The position numbers were made by a program, and so were the translations under genes. 64,000 nucleotides of DNA, taken from assembly GCF_030285365.1 (NCBI RefSeq), contig NZ_JASVDS010000002.1, positions 372,001-436,000 on the forward strand. The letters run 5' to 3'. This DNA comes from Roseateles subflavus. Its GTDB lineage: Bacteria > Pseudomonadota > Gammaproteobacteria > Burkholderiales > Burkholderiaceae_C. Positions 36,305-46,223 of the stretch are shown in pieces; position 1 is the stretch's first letter, and each line of letters begins with the position of its first letter. Below the pieces are notes generated by a model, which saw nothing but the letters and a program-made list of their open reading frames with translations, did no database searches and had not been told where the DNA came from.

Positions 36305-38146
36305 ATGCGCCGTCATCCTTCTGTCACGACTTCTGCCTCTCCCTCGCACGCAGGCTCGTCCGCGGGCCGCGCGCCGGCGCTGAACACCGCCGTCACGGGG
36401 GACTGGGGCACGGTGGCCAAGCTGATGCCCTATCTGTGGCACTACCGCTGGCGGGTGGGGCTCGCGCTCAGCTTCATGCTGGCCGCCAAGCTGGCGAACG
36501 TGGGTGTGCCCCTGCTGCTCAAGGAGCTGGTCGACAGCCTGAGCCTCAAGCCCGGCTCGCCGGAATCGATGCTGGTGGTGCCCGTCGGCCTGCTGCTGGC
36601 CTACGGCCTGCTGCGGCTCTCGACCTCGTTGTTCACCGAGCTGCGCGAACTGGTGTTTGCCAAGGCCACCGAGGGCACCTCGCGCGCCATCTCGCTGCAG
36701 GTCTTCCGGCACCTGCACGACCTCTCCCTGCGCTTCCACCTGGAGCGCCAGACCGGCGGCATGACGCGCGACATCGAGCGTGGCACCCGCGCCGTGCACT
36801 CGCTGATCTCCTACTCGCTCTACAGCATCCTGCCCACGCTGATCGAGGTGGTGCTGGTGCTGGCCCTGCTGGGCGTGAAGTTCGATGCCGTGTTCGCGCT
36901 CATCACCATCGCCGCGCTCGTCATCTACATCGCCTTCACCGTCTACGTGACGGAGTGGCGCACGCAGTTCCGCAAGCAGCTCAACGAGCTCGACTCGGTG
37001 GCGCACAGCAAGGCCATTGATTCGCTGCTGAACTACGAGACCGTCAAGTACTTCAACAACGAGGACTTCGAGGCCCGCCGCTACAACGAGAGCCTGGAGA
37101 AGCTGCGCCGTGCGCAGCTGAAGTCGCAGAGCACGCTGTCCATGCTCAACACGGGCCAGCAGCTGATCATCGCGTTCGCGCTCGTGGCCATGCTGTGGCG
37201 CGCCACGCAGGGCGTGGTGGCAGGGCACATGAGCCTCGGGGACCTCGTGATGGTCAACGCCTTCATGATCCAGCTCTACATCCCGCTGAACTTCCTGGGC
37301 GTGATCTACCGCGAGATCAAGCAGAGCCTGACCGACCTGGAGAAAATGTTCCAGCTGCTCTCCCGCGAGCGCGAGGTGGCGGATGCGCCGGATGCGCCCG
37401 CGCTGGACGTGCCGCACGGCGCGGTGCGCTTCGAGGACGTGCGCTTCGCCTACGATCCCGAGCGGCCCATCCTGCACGGCATCAGCTTCGAGATCCCGGC
37501 CGGCAAGAAGGTCGCGGTGGTGGGCCCCAGCGGCTCGGGCAAGAGCACGCTCGCGCGGCTGCTGTACCGCTTCTACGACGTCGACGGCGGCTGCATCCGC
37601 ATTGACGGGCAGGACATCCGCGCCGTGCAGCAGGGCTCGGTGCGCCGCGCCATCGGCATCGTCCCGCAGGACACGGTGCTCTTCAACGACAGCGTCGCCT
37701 ACAACATCGGCTACGGCCGGCCCGGTGCCACGCAGGCCGAGATCGAGGCGGCGGCGAAGGCGGCCCACATCCACGGTTTCATCGCCGCCACACCCAAGGG
37801 CTACGACACCACCGTGGGCGAGCGCGGGCTCAAGCTCTCCGGCGGCGAGAAGCAGCGCGTGGCCATCGCCCGCACGCTGCTGAAGAACCCGCCCATCCTG
37901 ATCTTCGACGAGGCCACCTCGGCGCTGGACTCCAGCAACGAGCGCGCCATCCAGGCCGAGCTGGAGGCCGCGGCGCAGAACAAGACGGTGCTCGTCATTG
38001 CGCACCGGCTCTCCACCATCGTCGATGCCCACGAGATCCTCGTGATGGAGCAGGGCCGCATCATCGAGCGCGGCACGCATGCCGATCTGCTGGCGCAGCA
38101 GGGCCGCTACGCCCGCATGTGGGCGCTGCAGCAGGCCGCCCATTGA
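36305..38146 (+). CDS. ABC exporter, Atm1/HMT1 type
   Basis: 613 residues: six transmembrane helices (about 40-330), then the ATPase with [25 protein letters not shown] and ILIFDEATSALD. The NYETVKYFNNEDFE and GQQLIIAFALVAMLW segments are hallmarks of the mitochondrial-type Atm1 family, which exports glutathione-linked sulfur or metal conjugates. The start at 36305 (MRRHPSV) follows from the divergent thioesterase start. Confidence 0.92.
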   Translation: MRRHPSVTTSASPSHAGSSAGRAPALNTAVTGDWGTVAKLMPYLWHYRWRVGLALSFMLAAKLANVGVPLLLKELVDSLSLKPGSPESMLVVPVGLLLAYGLLRLSTSLFTELRELVFAKATEGTSRAISLQVFRHLHDLSLRFHLERQTGGMTRDIERGTRAVHSLISYSLYSILPTLIEVVLVLALLGVKFDAVFALITIAALVIYIAFTVYVTEWRTQFRKQLNELDSVAHSKAIDSLLNYETVKYFNNEDFEARRYNESLEKLRRAQLKSQSTLSMLNTGQQLIIAFALVAMLWRATQGVVAGHMSLGDLVMVNAFMIQLYIPLNFLGVIYREIKQSLTDLEKMFQLLSREREVADAPDAPALDVPHGAVRFEDVRFAYDPERPILHGISFEIPAGKKVAVVGPSGSGKSTLARLLYRFYDVDGGCIRIDGQDIRAVQQGSVRRAIGIVPQDTVLFNDSVAYNIGYGRPGATQAEIEAAAKAAHIHGFIAATPKGYDTTVGERGLKLSGGEKQRVAIARTLLKNPPILIFDEATSALDSSNERAIQAELEAAAQNKTVLVIAHRLSTIVDAHEILVMEQGRIIERGTHADLLAQQGRYARMWALQQAAH

Positions 38147-38189
38147 TCCCCCCGCGCCCACCGCCGGACCCCTTCGCTACACTGCCCCC

Positions 38190-39125
38190 GTGGAAACCAA
38201 ATGGCTTGAAGACTTCGTCAGCCTGGCCGAGACGCGCAGCTTCTCGCGCTCGGCCCAGCTGCGGCACGTGACCCAGCCCGCCTTCTCGCGCCGCATCCAG
38301 GCGCTGGAGGCCTGGGCGGGCGTGGACCTGGTGGATCGCTCCTCCTACCCCACGCGCCTCACCGCGGCGGGCGAGACCCTGCTCGGGCAGGCGATGGAGG
38401 TGCTGGGCAACCTGCAGGCCACGCGCAACATGCTGCGCAGCCACCAGTCGGCCGGCCAGGACATGATCGAGTTCGCCGTGCCGCACTCGCTCGCCTTCAG
38501 CTTCTTCCCGCACTGGCTGATGGAGCTGCGCCAGCGCTTCGGCGCGGTCAAGAGCCGGCTCAATGCCCTGAACGTGCACGACGCCACGCTGCAGCTCAGC
38601 GAAGGCAACTGCGACCTGCTGGTGGTGTATCACCACGCGAGCCAGCCCTTGCAGCTGGACCCGGAACGCTACGAGATGGCCTCGCTGGGCCACGAGACGC
38701 TCGCCGCCTATGCCCGCTCCGATGCGCAGGGCCGGCCGCTGTTCAGCCTGCCCGGGCATCCGGGCCAGAAGATCCCCTTCCTCAGCTACGCCGCGGGCGC
38801 CTACCTCGGCCGCCTGGTGGAGCTGATCGTCAAGGCCTCGCCGACGCCGCTGAACCTGGATGCGCTCTACGAGACCGACATGGCCGAGAGCCTCAAGGCC
38901 ATGGCCATCGAGGGCCACGGCCTGGCCTTCCTGCCCGCAAGCTCGGTCGCCCGTGAGCTCAAGTCCGGCCGCCTCGTGCGGGCGGCGCCCGAGGGGCAGT
39001 TCGAGCTGAGCATGGACCTGCGCATCTACCGCGAGCGCCCCGCCATCGCCAAGCGCAGCAAGCCGGCGGCGCTGGCCCTGTGGAACTACCTCAAGGAGCA
39101 GCAGGACCTCGCCCGGGCCGGCTGA
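38190..39125 (+). CDS. LysR-family regulator, HypT-like
   Basis: 311 residues. It begins METKWLEDFVSLAETRSFSR (GTG start at 38190), the N-terminus typical of HypT/YjiE-type regulators (hypochlorite-responsive in E. coli), followed by a LysR ligand domain. It lies 43 bp after the Atm1-type exporter and 110 bp before the gltI-like gene on the same strand. Control of gltI is possible but not shown. Confidence 0.85.
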   Translation: METKWLEDFVSLAETRSFSRSAQLRHVTQPAFSRRIQALEAWAGVDLVDRSSYPTRLTAAGETLLGQAMEVLGNLQATRNMLRSHQSAGQDMIEFAVPHSLAFSFFPHWLMELRQRFGAVKSRLNALNVHDATLQLSEGNCDLLVVYHHASQPLQLDPERYEMASLGHETLAAYARSDAQGRPLFSLPGHPGQKIPFLSYAAGAYLGRLVELIVKASPTPLNLDALYETDMAESLKAMAIEGHGLAFLPASSVARELKSGRLVRAAPEGQFELSMDLRIYRERPAIAKRSKPAALALWNYLKEQQDLARAG

Positions 39126-39235
39126 GGCCTGGGCGCGGCCCCGCTGCCGTGTCCCTGTTTTTGCGGTACAAGCTCGTCACGCGCGCGCCACGCTGGCTGC
39201 GCCATCCCATCCCCTGTCATCAAGGAGTGAACCCG

Positions 39236-40132
39236 ATGAAGAAGACCCTGACGCTGCTGAGCCTGGCCCTGATGGCCGCCACGGCCGTCCATGCCGAGGA
39301 CACGCTGAAGAAGATCAAGGACGCCGGCGCCGTCACCATGGGCGTGCGCGAGTCCTCGGGCCTGTCCTACACCATCGGCGACGGCAAGTACGTGGGCTTC
39401 CACATCGACGTCTGCCACCACGTGCTGGAAGACGTGAAGAAGCAGCTGGGCCTGGCCAAGCTGGAGATCAAGTACCAGCCCGTGACCTCGCAGAACCGCA
39501 TCCCGCTGGTGCAGAACGGCAATGTGGACCTGGAGTGCGGCTCCACCACCAACAACGCCACCCGCCAGAAGGACGTCGCCTTTGCCGTGACGACCTACGT
39601 CGAGGAAGTGCGCATCGCCGTGAAGGCCAACTCGGGCATCACCTCCATCGCGCAGCTCAACGGCAAGCACGTGGCCACGACCACCGGCACCACCTCGGTC
39701 CAGACCCTGCGCAAGCATGAGCGCGCCACGGGCGTGGACTTCAAGGAAGTCTTCGGCAAGGACCACGCGGACAGCTTCCTGCTGCTGGAGTCCGGCCGCG
39801 CCGACGCCTTCGTGATGGACGGCTCCATCCTGGCCAAGAACATCGCCACCTCCAAGGCCCCGGCCGACTACAAGATCGTCGGCGAGGTGCTGTCCGTCGA
39901 GCCCATCGCCATCATGATGCGCAAGGACGACCCCGCCTTCAAGAAGGCCGTGGACGACAGCATCAAGGGCATGATCAAGTCCGGCGAGCTGGCCAAGACC
40001 TACGACAAGTGGTTCCTGCAGCCCATCCCGCCCGCAGGCGCGAAGATCGGCATGCCGCTGAATGAAGCCACCAAGGCGGCCTGGGCGAACCCCAATGACA
40101 AGCCGATGGAAGAGTACGCCGCGAAGAAGTGA
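39236..40132 (+). CDS. gltI: Glutamate/aspartate ABC transporter binding protein
   Basis: 298 residues. A signal peptide (cleavage near AVHA-ED) is followed by GltI-type sequence: DTLKKIKDAGAVTMGVRESS, GLSYTIGDGKYVGFH, then ECGSTTNNATRQKDVAF. AAGGAG at 39222-39227 fixes the start. A terminator follows directly and no permease or ATPase accompanies it, so the gene is monocistronic and relies on transport components encoded elsewhere. Confidence 0.92.
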   Translation: MKKTLTLLSLALMAATAVHAEDTLKKIKDAGAVTMGVRESSGLSYTIGDGKYVGFHIDVCHHVLEDVKKQLGLAKLEIKYQPVTSQNRIPLVQNGNVDLECGSTTNNATRQKDVAFAVTTYVEEVRIAVKANSGITSIAQLNGKHVATTTGTTSVQTLRKHERATGVDFKEVFGKDHADSFLLLESGRADAFVMDGSILAKNIATSKAPADYKIVGEVLSVEPIAIMMRKDDPAFKKAVDDSIKGMIKSGELAKTYDKWFLQPIPPAGAKIGMPLNEATKAAWANPNDKPMEEYAAKK

Positions 40133-40154
40133 TCGGGGCTATGCGCTGATCGAG

Positions 40155-40190
40155 AAGGGCGGTCCTGACGGGCCGCCCTTTTGCGTTTTT
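40155..40190 (+). terminator. Rho-independent terminator after gltI
   Basis: A perfect 8-bp stem AAGGGCGG / CCGCCCTT, extendable by three pairs including one G-U, to a TGAC loop, is followed by TTTTGCGTTTTT, about 20 bp past the gltI stop. Confidence 0.88.
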
Positions 40191-40323
40191 GGCGCCTGTC
40201 AGGGCTAGGCTGGCGGGAAGTGCATTGGTTTTTTTGGAGGGCAGCAGACGACCCGGAGCGGAAATGGAATAGGGCTAGCAGGCTCCTAGAGAGCGGACGC
40301 TCAAGGTGATGCAGTACGACTGG

Positions 40324-40632
40324 TCAGGCCGCTTGCGCATAGACAAGTCTCCCGTCCCGATAGATCTTTGCCTCGTAGTGCGGGAAGACATGGTGACCGC
40401 AATGTTCCGTAAACACGGCAATTGCGCGTTTGGCTTCGTTGACGATGTGAAACGCACGATTGAACTGCACGGCCGAACCATCCATCAGTTCGATTCGCAG
40501 CAGTCCCTCAGGGAAATCAAACCACGGTCTGACCTTCTCCAGCACCTGATCAGTGAGCCGGCCGAAGTGCTCGCCAAGCTCGGGAGCCCACTCTGCTTCG
40601 ATCTGCAAGGCTAGCTGGGGAATTGGGTACAT
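40324..40632 (-). CDS. Hypothetical protein in the low-GC patch
   Basis: 102 residues, starting MYPIPQLALQIEAEW. Protein-like composition, mixed alpha/beta pattern (LLRIELMDGSAVQFNRAFHIV, AVFTEHCGHHVFPHYEAKIY), no signal or membrane segment. The opposite strand has an open frame of similar size, but its residue composition is less natural. It lies 98 bp downstream of the PhyH-like gene, in a stretch visibly less GC-rich than the rest of the window, suggesting joint acquisition. Confidence 0.65.
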   Translation of the reverse strand: MYPIPQLALQIEAEWAPELGEHFGRLTDQVLEKVRPWFDFPEGLLRIELMDGSAVQFNRAFHIVNEAKRAIAVFTEHCGHHVFPHYEAKIYRDGRLVYAQAA

Positions 40633-40730
40633 GCGGACATGCCTTTTGTATGCGGGTCGCCCAGCCTAACTGAATCCGGTCGTTCGTAGATGACCGCTCC
40701 TGGCCGAACGGCGACGCAAGAGCGGCGCCC

Positions 40731-41429
40731 TCACCAGGCAAGGTCAAACGGTAGCGCTTCAGGGCCAAACAGGAAATGCAACACTCTTCGTCGGCTTGTA
40801 CCTGACGACTTTGAGGAAGCGTGCAGGACCAAGGGGCGCATGACCAGTGCATCGCCCCGCTCCGCGGGCACGACGATGCCTTGTCTCCGCCCCAAGATCG
40901 CAGCGCGGCCGGGATCGACACGACCAAGCTCATGCGAGGCTGGGACGAGTCGGAGAGGCCCATCGTCCTCGGAGCAGCGGTCGATGTGAACGCGAACTGC
41001 GAGGAGTTGCCGAAGGACCGTGTCCGGCGGCTGTACGAACACCGCGCCTTCCTTTTCACTCCAGCCCGACAACCCCGGGTGACCTACCCGACGCGCAACG
41101 GGGATGCTCAGGTCCTGGTGAATCGGCACCAGCCAATTCTTTTCAGCAGACTTCTCAAAAAACGTGCACTGAACTGCCCGAGCATTGGCCGGCAGGGACC
41201 CGCGAATCTCAGGATGAATCATGACCTTGTGCGCGAGATCAGCACACCAATCCTCTTCCAACAACCGCCTCGAACCGACGCCTCTCGAATCGGCGGATGA
41301 AAGAGCTTGGGCAACGCCGTTGCACTCTGTTTCGCTCAAAAGCTTCGGAACAAGGGCAAATCCATCAGCGTCGAGCTGCATTTCAGGGCCAGGAAGGTGA
41401 TGTCCCGGAAGCATAGCGAGATGCTGCAT
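40731..41429 (-). CDS. Phytanoyl-CoA dioxygenase (PhyH)-family 2OG/Fe(II) oxygenase
   Basis: 232 residues from the longest start. The domain reads LDADGFALVPKLLSETE, the HxD pair is in VPIHQDLSIP, the distal His in VLHASSKS and the 2OG-binding Arg a few residues on (SRRRVLHFLFGP). Gram-negative members hydroxylate diverse small molecules. No clear ribosome site marks the start; ATG at 41381 (MQLDADGF) fits the family best. GC content and codon choice differ from neighbours, so transfer is likely. Confidence 0.78.
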   Translation of the reverse strand: MQHLAMLPGHHLPGPEMQLDADGFALVPKLLSETECNGVAQALSSADSRGVGSRRLLEEDWCADLAHKVMIHPEIRGSLPANARAVQCTFFEKSAEKNWLVPIHQDLSIPVARRVGHPGLSGWSEKEGAVFVQPPDTVLRQLLAVRVHIDRCSEDDGPLRLVPASHELGRVDPGRAAILGRRQGIVVPAERGDALVMRPLVLHASSKSSGTSRRRVLHFLFGPEALPFDLAW

Positions 41430-41509
41430 CGAAATGCTCAGAAGCAGTCAGTCGCGGCCGACCACTCCTGGCCGTAGGCACCCATCCGGCATGCCCCCTC
41501 CAGAACCCC

Positions 41510-42907
41510 TCACTGCATCCTCCGCACCAACTTCCCCACAAACGCATACCCCTCATACAGCGCCGCCGCCCGCATGCGCTCATTCAAGCCGTGCGTGCCT
41601 GACGAGTTGCGGAAGGAGCCACTCAGGCCGTAGGTCCAGATGCCGGCCTTGTTGAGGAAACGCGCATCCTGCGTCGCGACGGACATGGTGATGAGCACCG
41701 GCACGCCGGGGAAGAGCTCGGCGTTCACCTCGGTGAAGGCGGCCAGCAGGTCCGCGCGGATCGGCGAGGCCGGTGCTTCGACCGCCTCGTGTGCCGGCTT
41801 GACCTTGACCTGGTCGCCCATGAGCTTCTGGAGCGTGGCCTGCACCTCGGCCACCTTCTGACCCGGCAGGATGCGGCAGTTCACGGTCACCACCACGCGC
41901 TGGGGCAGGGCGTTCTGCGCATGCCCGCCATTGATCATCGTCACGCCGCAGGTGTTGCTGAGCATCGCGCGCTGGTAGTCGATCTTCTGCAGGCGCGCGA
42001 GCGCCCCGGGGTCCATCGGCTCCTTCAGGACGCCCTGGTAGTCCGCGGCCTCCGGGCCCTTGGCGATCCTGGCCATGCCCTCGTAGTAGGCCCGCGTGGC
42101 AGGCGTCAGCGTCACCGGCCAGGGGTAGGCCGCCAGGCGGCTCAGGCCCTCGGCCACATCGAAGATGGGGTTGTCACGGCGCGGCACGGAGCTGTGGCCG
42201 CCACGGTCCGTGGCCACCATCTCGAAGGTCTGGTAGATCTTCTCGGCCACCTTCAGGCCCTGGAAGTCCGGCCGGCCCTGGCTGTCCAGGCTGCCACCGC
42301 CGCCTTCGTCGAAGGCCAGCTCGGCGTCGATCAGCGGGCGGTGGTGCTTCAGCAGGAACTCGACGCCGTTGTAGTTGGAGGGAATGACTTCCTCGTCGCA
42401 GGTCAGCGCGAGGATGAGGTCGCGGTTGGGCACCCAGCGCTCACGCTTGAAGGCCATCATGTTGGCGACGTAGACCGCGGCATTGGACTTGTTGTCCGAT
42501 GCGCCGCGGGCGTAGAAGTAGCCGTCCTCCTCGACCAGCTTGAAGGGGTCGCGCGTCCAGTCCTCGCGGCGCGCCTCCACCACATCCACGTGGGCCACCA
42601 TCAGCAGGGGGCGCTTGCTGCCATTGCCCTTCAGCCTCAGCACGAGGTTGCCCTTCTGAGGCTTGCCGGGGGGCGCGAGGATCTGCAGGTCGGCGTCGGT
42701 GTAGCCCGCCGATTTCAGGTGCACCGCCATCGCCTCCACGGCCCGGGTGCAGCTGCCCACCGAGTCCGTGGTGTTGATCTCGACCAGCTCCTGGTAGAGG
42801 GCGCGCAGCTCGGCCTGTGCCGGGGTCAGCGCCTGCTGCGCGAGCACAGCGCCGCAGAGCAGCAGGGCGGGGATGAGGCCGAGCGCGAGGCGGAGCGGGT
42901 GCTTCAT
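41510..42907 (-). CDS. M20-family metallopeptidase, secreted
   Basis: 465 residues. A signal peptide (cleavage near VLAQQ) precedes a complete M20 di-zinc core: VAHVDVVEA, GRGA-type motif ARGASDNKSN, the catalytic Glu pair TCDEEVIPSN, FDEGGGG, and a late GTHGLNE with the last metal His. Members of the M20 group cut dipeptides or acyl-amino acids; a periplasmic carboxypeptidase/dipeptidase is likely. The start at 42907 is the first with a signal peptide. Confidence 0.9.
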   Translation of the reverse strand: MKHPLRLALGLIPALLLCGAVLAQQALTPAQAELRALYQELVEINTTDSVGSCTRAVEAMAVHLKSAGYTDADLQILAPPGKPQKGNLVLRLKGNGSKRPLLMVAHVDVVEARREDWTRDPFKLVEEDGYFYARGASDNKSNAAVYVANMMAFKRERWVPNRDLILALTCDEEVIPSNYNGVEFLLKHHRPLIDAELAFDEGGGGSLDSQGRPDFQGLKVAEKIYQTFEMVATDRGGHSSVPRRDNPIFDVAEGLSRLAAYPWPVTLTPATRAYYEGMARIAKGPEAADYQGVLKEPMDPGALARLQKIDYQRAMLSNTCGVTMINGGHAQNALPQRVVVTVNCRILPGQKVAEVQATLQKLMGDQVKVKPAHEAVEAPASPIRADLLAAFTEVNAELFPGVPVLITMSVATQDARFLNKAGIWTYGLSGSFRNSSGTHGLNERMRAAALYEGYAFVGKLVRRMQ

Positions 42908-43385
42908 GGGGCGTGATGTCCTGAGGCTGGGGCGCGATGGGGGATCAAACGCGAGCCCGGCGTCGCGCCCACTGACACCGGCTTGGGCGGGCAGCATACG
43001 AACTTCAATTGGCGGCGGCAACGCACCTTCACGGGACAGGAGGATCGCCGGGGGACGGCGGCCAGGGCGGAAGCCGGTGCACCCTGCAGGCGCGCGCCGT
43101 CTGCCTGCATGCCCGCTGCGGGGGGGCTCGTGCCGGCGGGAGACCGGAAGGGCTGCGCATGGGAAAGCCACATCCTGCCGCTGGCGGACTGCCGAGTCGA
43201 GACCTGACCCTGGCGCAGCATCGCGAGAGGTCGAGCTGAGTGTCAGTGCGGTATCCGGGCCTGGACGGCCCTTCTGTCCGGTCCTGGCGCCGGCTACGCT
43301 CTGCCCACCCCATCGTTGGGCGCTGCGCAGGGGTCTTGCCCGCGGGATGGTGGTGCGCCCGTGGATGTTTGCCAGAGGACGTCAG
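42908..43385. other. Divergent intergenic region, M20 peptidase and exported membrane protein
   Basis: 478 bp without a convincing gene; open frames in it are Arg/Pro-rich and unlike proteins. It must carry promoters for both flanking genes. An AGAGGA ribosome site at 43374-43379 serves the right-hand gene. Nothing else recognised. Confidence 0.5.
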
Positions 43386-43892
43386 ATGCACTTTGCCGCT
43401 GCTGTGATCCGACTGTTGGTTCTGCTTGGGTTGGCATGCAGTGCGGGCTCCCTCGCGTGGGCGCAGGCCGGCGCGCCCGCGAAGGCCACGTCGGATGTCA
43501 TCGCGCCCGACACATCCGGGACCGTTCCGCTCAACCGGGCCTCGGTGATCCGAGGCGTGGATCCGCAGCCGGCGTCGGCCTCCGAGAACGCGATCGAGAG
43601 CCAGATGACCAGCAGGGAGTTCCGCTTGTCGGTCCTGATCGTCATGTTCGGCATCATCATTTCCCTGATCCAGTTCCTGCTGCTGCGCAGCATCGTCAAG
43701 GAAAAGACCGAAATCATTACCCGAACGTTCACGATCACCCTGATCGTCGTGGGCACCATGTTCCTGATCGCTGCCGGGTACCGGACAGAGCAGATCTCTC
43801 CGGCGCTGGGCTTGTTCGGAACGATCGCCGGCTATCTGCTGGGGCGCACCGATCAGTCGGCCGCGCGGTCGTCCGCCCATCCAGGCGAGTGA
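43386..43892 (+). CDS. Small membrane protein with signal peptide, unknown
   Basis: 168 residues. Signal peptide to about residue 27, a polar periplasmic stretch (28-78), then transmembrane helices near 81-101 and 113-131 and a weaker third (137-153). The second helix pair is joined by a charged loop (RSIVKEKTEIITRTF). No family recognised. AGAGGA sets the start; longer in-frame starts at 43344 and 43365 lack support. The small exported protein gene follows after 28 bp. Confidence 0.7.
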   Translation: MHFAAAVIRLLVLLGLACSAGSLAWAQAGAPAKATSDVIAPDTSGTVPLNRASVIRGVDPQPASASENAIESQMTSREFRLSVLIVMFGIIISLIQFLLLRSIVKEKTEIITRTFTITLIVVGTMFLIAAGYRTEQISPALGLFGTIAGYLLGRTDQSAARSSAHPGE

Positions 43893-43920
43893 TTCAATCG
43901 AAACACCCAAGGGGACGAAG

Positions 43921-44298
43921 ATGGAGCGACGCAATGGACGAGCCGCCAAGGCCTTGTTGAACACCGGAGCCGCCGTGCTGGCCATGGCTGCCGCCGTGCC
44001 GCAGGCCGGTGCACAGGAGAAGGTGTCCGGTGGATTCGAACTCCACTCCCTCTGCGGCGACTGCTTTGCCATCAAGACCCAGAGCGGTCGGGTGAGTTTC
44101 ACCTTGTCCTACTGGGTCGACACCAGCAAGGGACCCAAGCAGACCGCGTCGCAGCGCGTGGCCACGGAAAGGATGGAAGAGTTTGCCTGCGGGGGAGATT
44201 GCCAGGTCATCATCCAAGGGGTGCCGTACAACGTGACGCCCGGGCAGCGCTATCTCGTCCGTGGGGACCAGACCCTCGTCGTGCTCAAGGCGAAATAG
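43921..44298 (+). CDS. Small exported protein, unknown
   Basis: 125 residues: signal peptide with cleavage near AGAQ, then a compact domain with cysteines at CGDC and CGGDC, which could form two disulfides, and short beta-strands (RVSFTLSYW, QVIIQGVPYNVTPGQRYLV). AAGGGGA ribosome site. Probably cotranscribed with the preceding membrane protein. Function unknown. Confidence 0.7.
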   Translation: MERRNGRAAKALLNTGAAVLAMAAAVPQAGAQEKVSGGFELHSLCGDCFAIKTQSGRVSFTLSYWVDTSKGPKQTASQRVATERMEEFACGGDCQVIIQGVPYNVTPGQRYLVRGDQTLVVLKAK

Positions 44299-44355
44299 GC
44301 GACGCCGGCCGCGTTCTCTGCGCCTTGGCGTCTGCTTTTGGGACAATACCGCCCC

Positions 44356-45402
44356 ATGAGCACCCCCGCCCCCCTCACCGAACTCACCATCACCCGCCCC
44401 GACGACTGGCATCTGCACGTGCGCGACGGCGCCGCCATGCAGAGCGTGGTGCCCTACACGGCCCGCCAGTTCGGTCGCGCGATCATCATGCCGAACCTGC
44501 GTCCGCCGGTGACCACCGCCGCGCAGGCGGCGGCCTACCGCGAGCGCATCCTGGCCGCCGTGCCGGCGGGGGTGAGCTTCGAGCCGCTGATGACGCTCTA
44601 CCTCACGGACAACACGCCGCCCGAGGAAATCGCCGCCGCCAAGGCCGCGGGCGTGGTCGCGCTGAAGCTCTACCCGGCCGGCGCCACGACCAACAGCGAC
44701 GCGGGCGTGACGGACCTGCGCAAGTGCTACAAGACCCTGGAGGCCATGCAGCGCGAGGGCATCCGCTTCCTGGTGCACGGCGAGGTGACGGATGCGGACA
44801 TCGACGTCTTCGACCGCGAGGCCGTGTTCATCGACCGCGTGATGACGCCGCTGCGCAAGGACTTCCCTGAGCTGAAGATCGTCTTCGAGCACATCACCAC
44901 CAAGGAAGCGGCCGCCTACGTGATGGCCAGCGACGAGCACGTGGCCGCGACGCTCACGCCGCAGCACCTGCTCTACAACCGCAACGCCATCTTCACCGGC
45001 GGCCTGCGCCCGCACTACTACTGCCTGCCCGTGCTCAAGCGCGAGGAGCATCGCCTGGCCCTCATCCAGGCCGCGACCTCGGGCAGCACGAAATTCTTCC
45101 TGGGCACGGACAGCGCGCCGCATGCCTCGCAGATGAAGGAGAACTCCGTCTGCGGCGCCGGCTGCTTCACGGCGCTCTCGGCGCTGGAGCTCTACCTCGA
45201 TGCCTTCGAGGCGATGGGCGCGCTCGACAAGTTCGAGGCCTTCGCCAGCTTCAACGGCCCGGCCTTCTACGGCCTGCCGCGCAACACCGGCACCGTCACG
45301 CTGCGCAAGCAGGCCTGGACGCTGCCCGAGAGCGTGCCCTTCGGCGATGCCCTGCTCAAGCCGCTGCGCGGTGGCGAGGCCCTGGCCTGGCAGCTGGTCT
45401 GA
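44356..45402 (+). CDS. pyrC: Dihydroorotase, class II (PyrC)
   Basis: 348 residues, the exact length of E. coli PyrC. Zinc ligands His19 and His21 are in DWHLHVRDG, the carboxylated lysine is Lys104 ([14 protein letters not shown]), and later ligands lie in LVHGEV and FEHITTKEA; the catalytic Asp is in GTDSAPH. It catalyses reversible cyclisation of carbamoyl-aspartate in pyrimidine synthesis. The DUF3025 gene begins near or within its 3' end. Confidence 0.96.
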   Translation: MSTPAPLTELTITRPDDWHLHVRDGAAMQSVVPYTARQFGRAIIMPNLRPPVTTAAQAAAYRERILAAVPAGVSFEPLMTLYLTDNTPPEEIAAAKAAGVVALKLYPAGATTNSDAGVTDLRKCYKTLEAMQREGIRFLVHGEVTDADIDVFDREAVFIDRVMTPLRKDFPELKIVFEHITTKEAAAYVMASDEHVAATLTPQHLLYNRNAIFTGGLRPHYYCLPVLKREEHRLALIQAATSGSTKFFLGTDSAPHASQMKENSVCGAGCFTALSALELYLDAFEAMGALDKFEAFASFNGPAFYGLPRNTGTVTLRKQAWTLPESVPFGDALLKPLRGGEALAWQLV

Positions 45403-46192
45403 GGCGGTCCTGAGCGCGCCGAGCGCCCGGGGCCCGGGTCCCGACTGGGCGGCACCCTGGCTGCAGGACGACCGGGTCGCCGGGCTCGCGCTGCAGCAGC
45501 ATCTGCGCGCAGGCCTGACAGTGGCCGCCGCGCTCAACCGGCTGGCCGCGGCCCTTCCGGCCGACCGGCAGCCGGCCCTGCAGGGTCAGGTCTTGCGCTT
45601 CGTCCCGCAGGCGGCGCTGCCGCCGGGTGAGGGCTACGAGGCCTTCATCGCCCGCACGGCCACCGTCCCCACGCGGGACCACTGGCACGATGCGCTCAAC
45701 GGCCTCGTGTGGCTGCGCTGGCCGGCGCTCAAGGTCCGGCTCAACGCCCTGCACCAGGCGGGCCTGGACGAGGCCCCGGCTGCGGTGCGCCCGGGTGAGC
45801 GCCAGCGCGGCGCCCTGCGCGATGCGCTGACGCTGTTCGACGAGAACGGTGCCTGGCTCGAGGCGCCGCCAGCGCTGTGCGAGGCGCTGCGGGCGCGCGA
45901 CTGGCCCCGCCTGTTCATCGCACTGCGACCGCTGTGGGCCGAGGCCCGGTTGCAGGTGGTCGGCCATGCGCTGATGGAGAAGCTGATGCAGCCGCGCAAG
46001 CCCATCTGCGCCCACGTGCTGCTGCGGGATCCGCTGTCGCTGGGCGCGGCGGACTGGGCCGGCAAGCCCTTTGCCCCGCTGCCGGTGCTGGGCGTGCCCG
46101 GCTGGTGGGCCGGCAATGCCGATCCCGCCTTCTACGCCGACCCGGCGGTGTTTCGCCCGCCTCGTCCGTCGACCGGCCTGCAATGCGGCTAG
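45371..46192 (+). CDS. DUF3025 family protein
   Basis: About 274 residues from GTG 45371, which overlaps pyrC by 32 bp; no ATG gives a better start, and an earlier in-frame ATG lies within pyrC, so the N-terminus is uncertain. The body carries the family signature: [34 protein letters not shown] and [14 protein letters not shown], ending with a conserved VPGWWAGN stretch. DUF3025 proteins are widespread in beta- and gammaproteobacteria, function unknown. Confidence 0.85.
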   Translation: MARPWPGSWSEAVLSAPSARGPGPDWAAPWLQDDRVAGLALQQHLRAGLTVAAALNRLAAALPADRQPALQGQVLRFVPQAALPPGEGYEAFIARTATVPTRDHWHDALNGLVWLRWPALKVRLNALHQAGLDEAPAAVRPGERQRGALRDALTLFDENGAWLEAPPALCEALRARDWPRLFIALRPLWAEARLQVVGHALMEKLMQPRKPICAHVLLRDPLSLGAADWAGKPFAPLPVLGVPGWWAGNADPAFYADPAVFRPPRPSTGLQCG

Positions 46193-46223
46193 CATCGCGG
46201 CAAAGTACTGCAAGGGAGTGTCC

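Noticed and set aside
40306-40614. A plus-strand gene of 102 codons
   Set aside because: It mirrors the minus-strand frame, whose amino-acid composition is more natural.
42873-43385. Upstream extension of the 43386 membrane-protein gene by 171 codons
   Set aside because: Arg/Pro-rich, unlike protein, and the signal peptide with its ribosome site lies at 43386.
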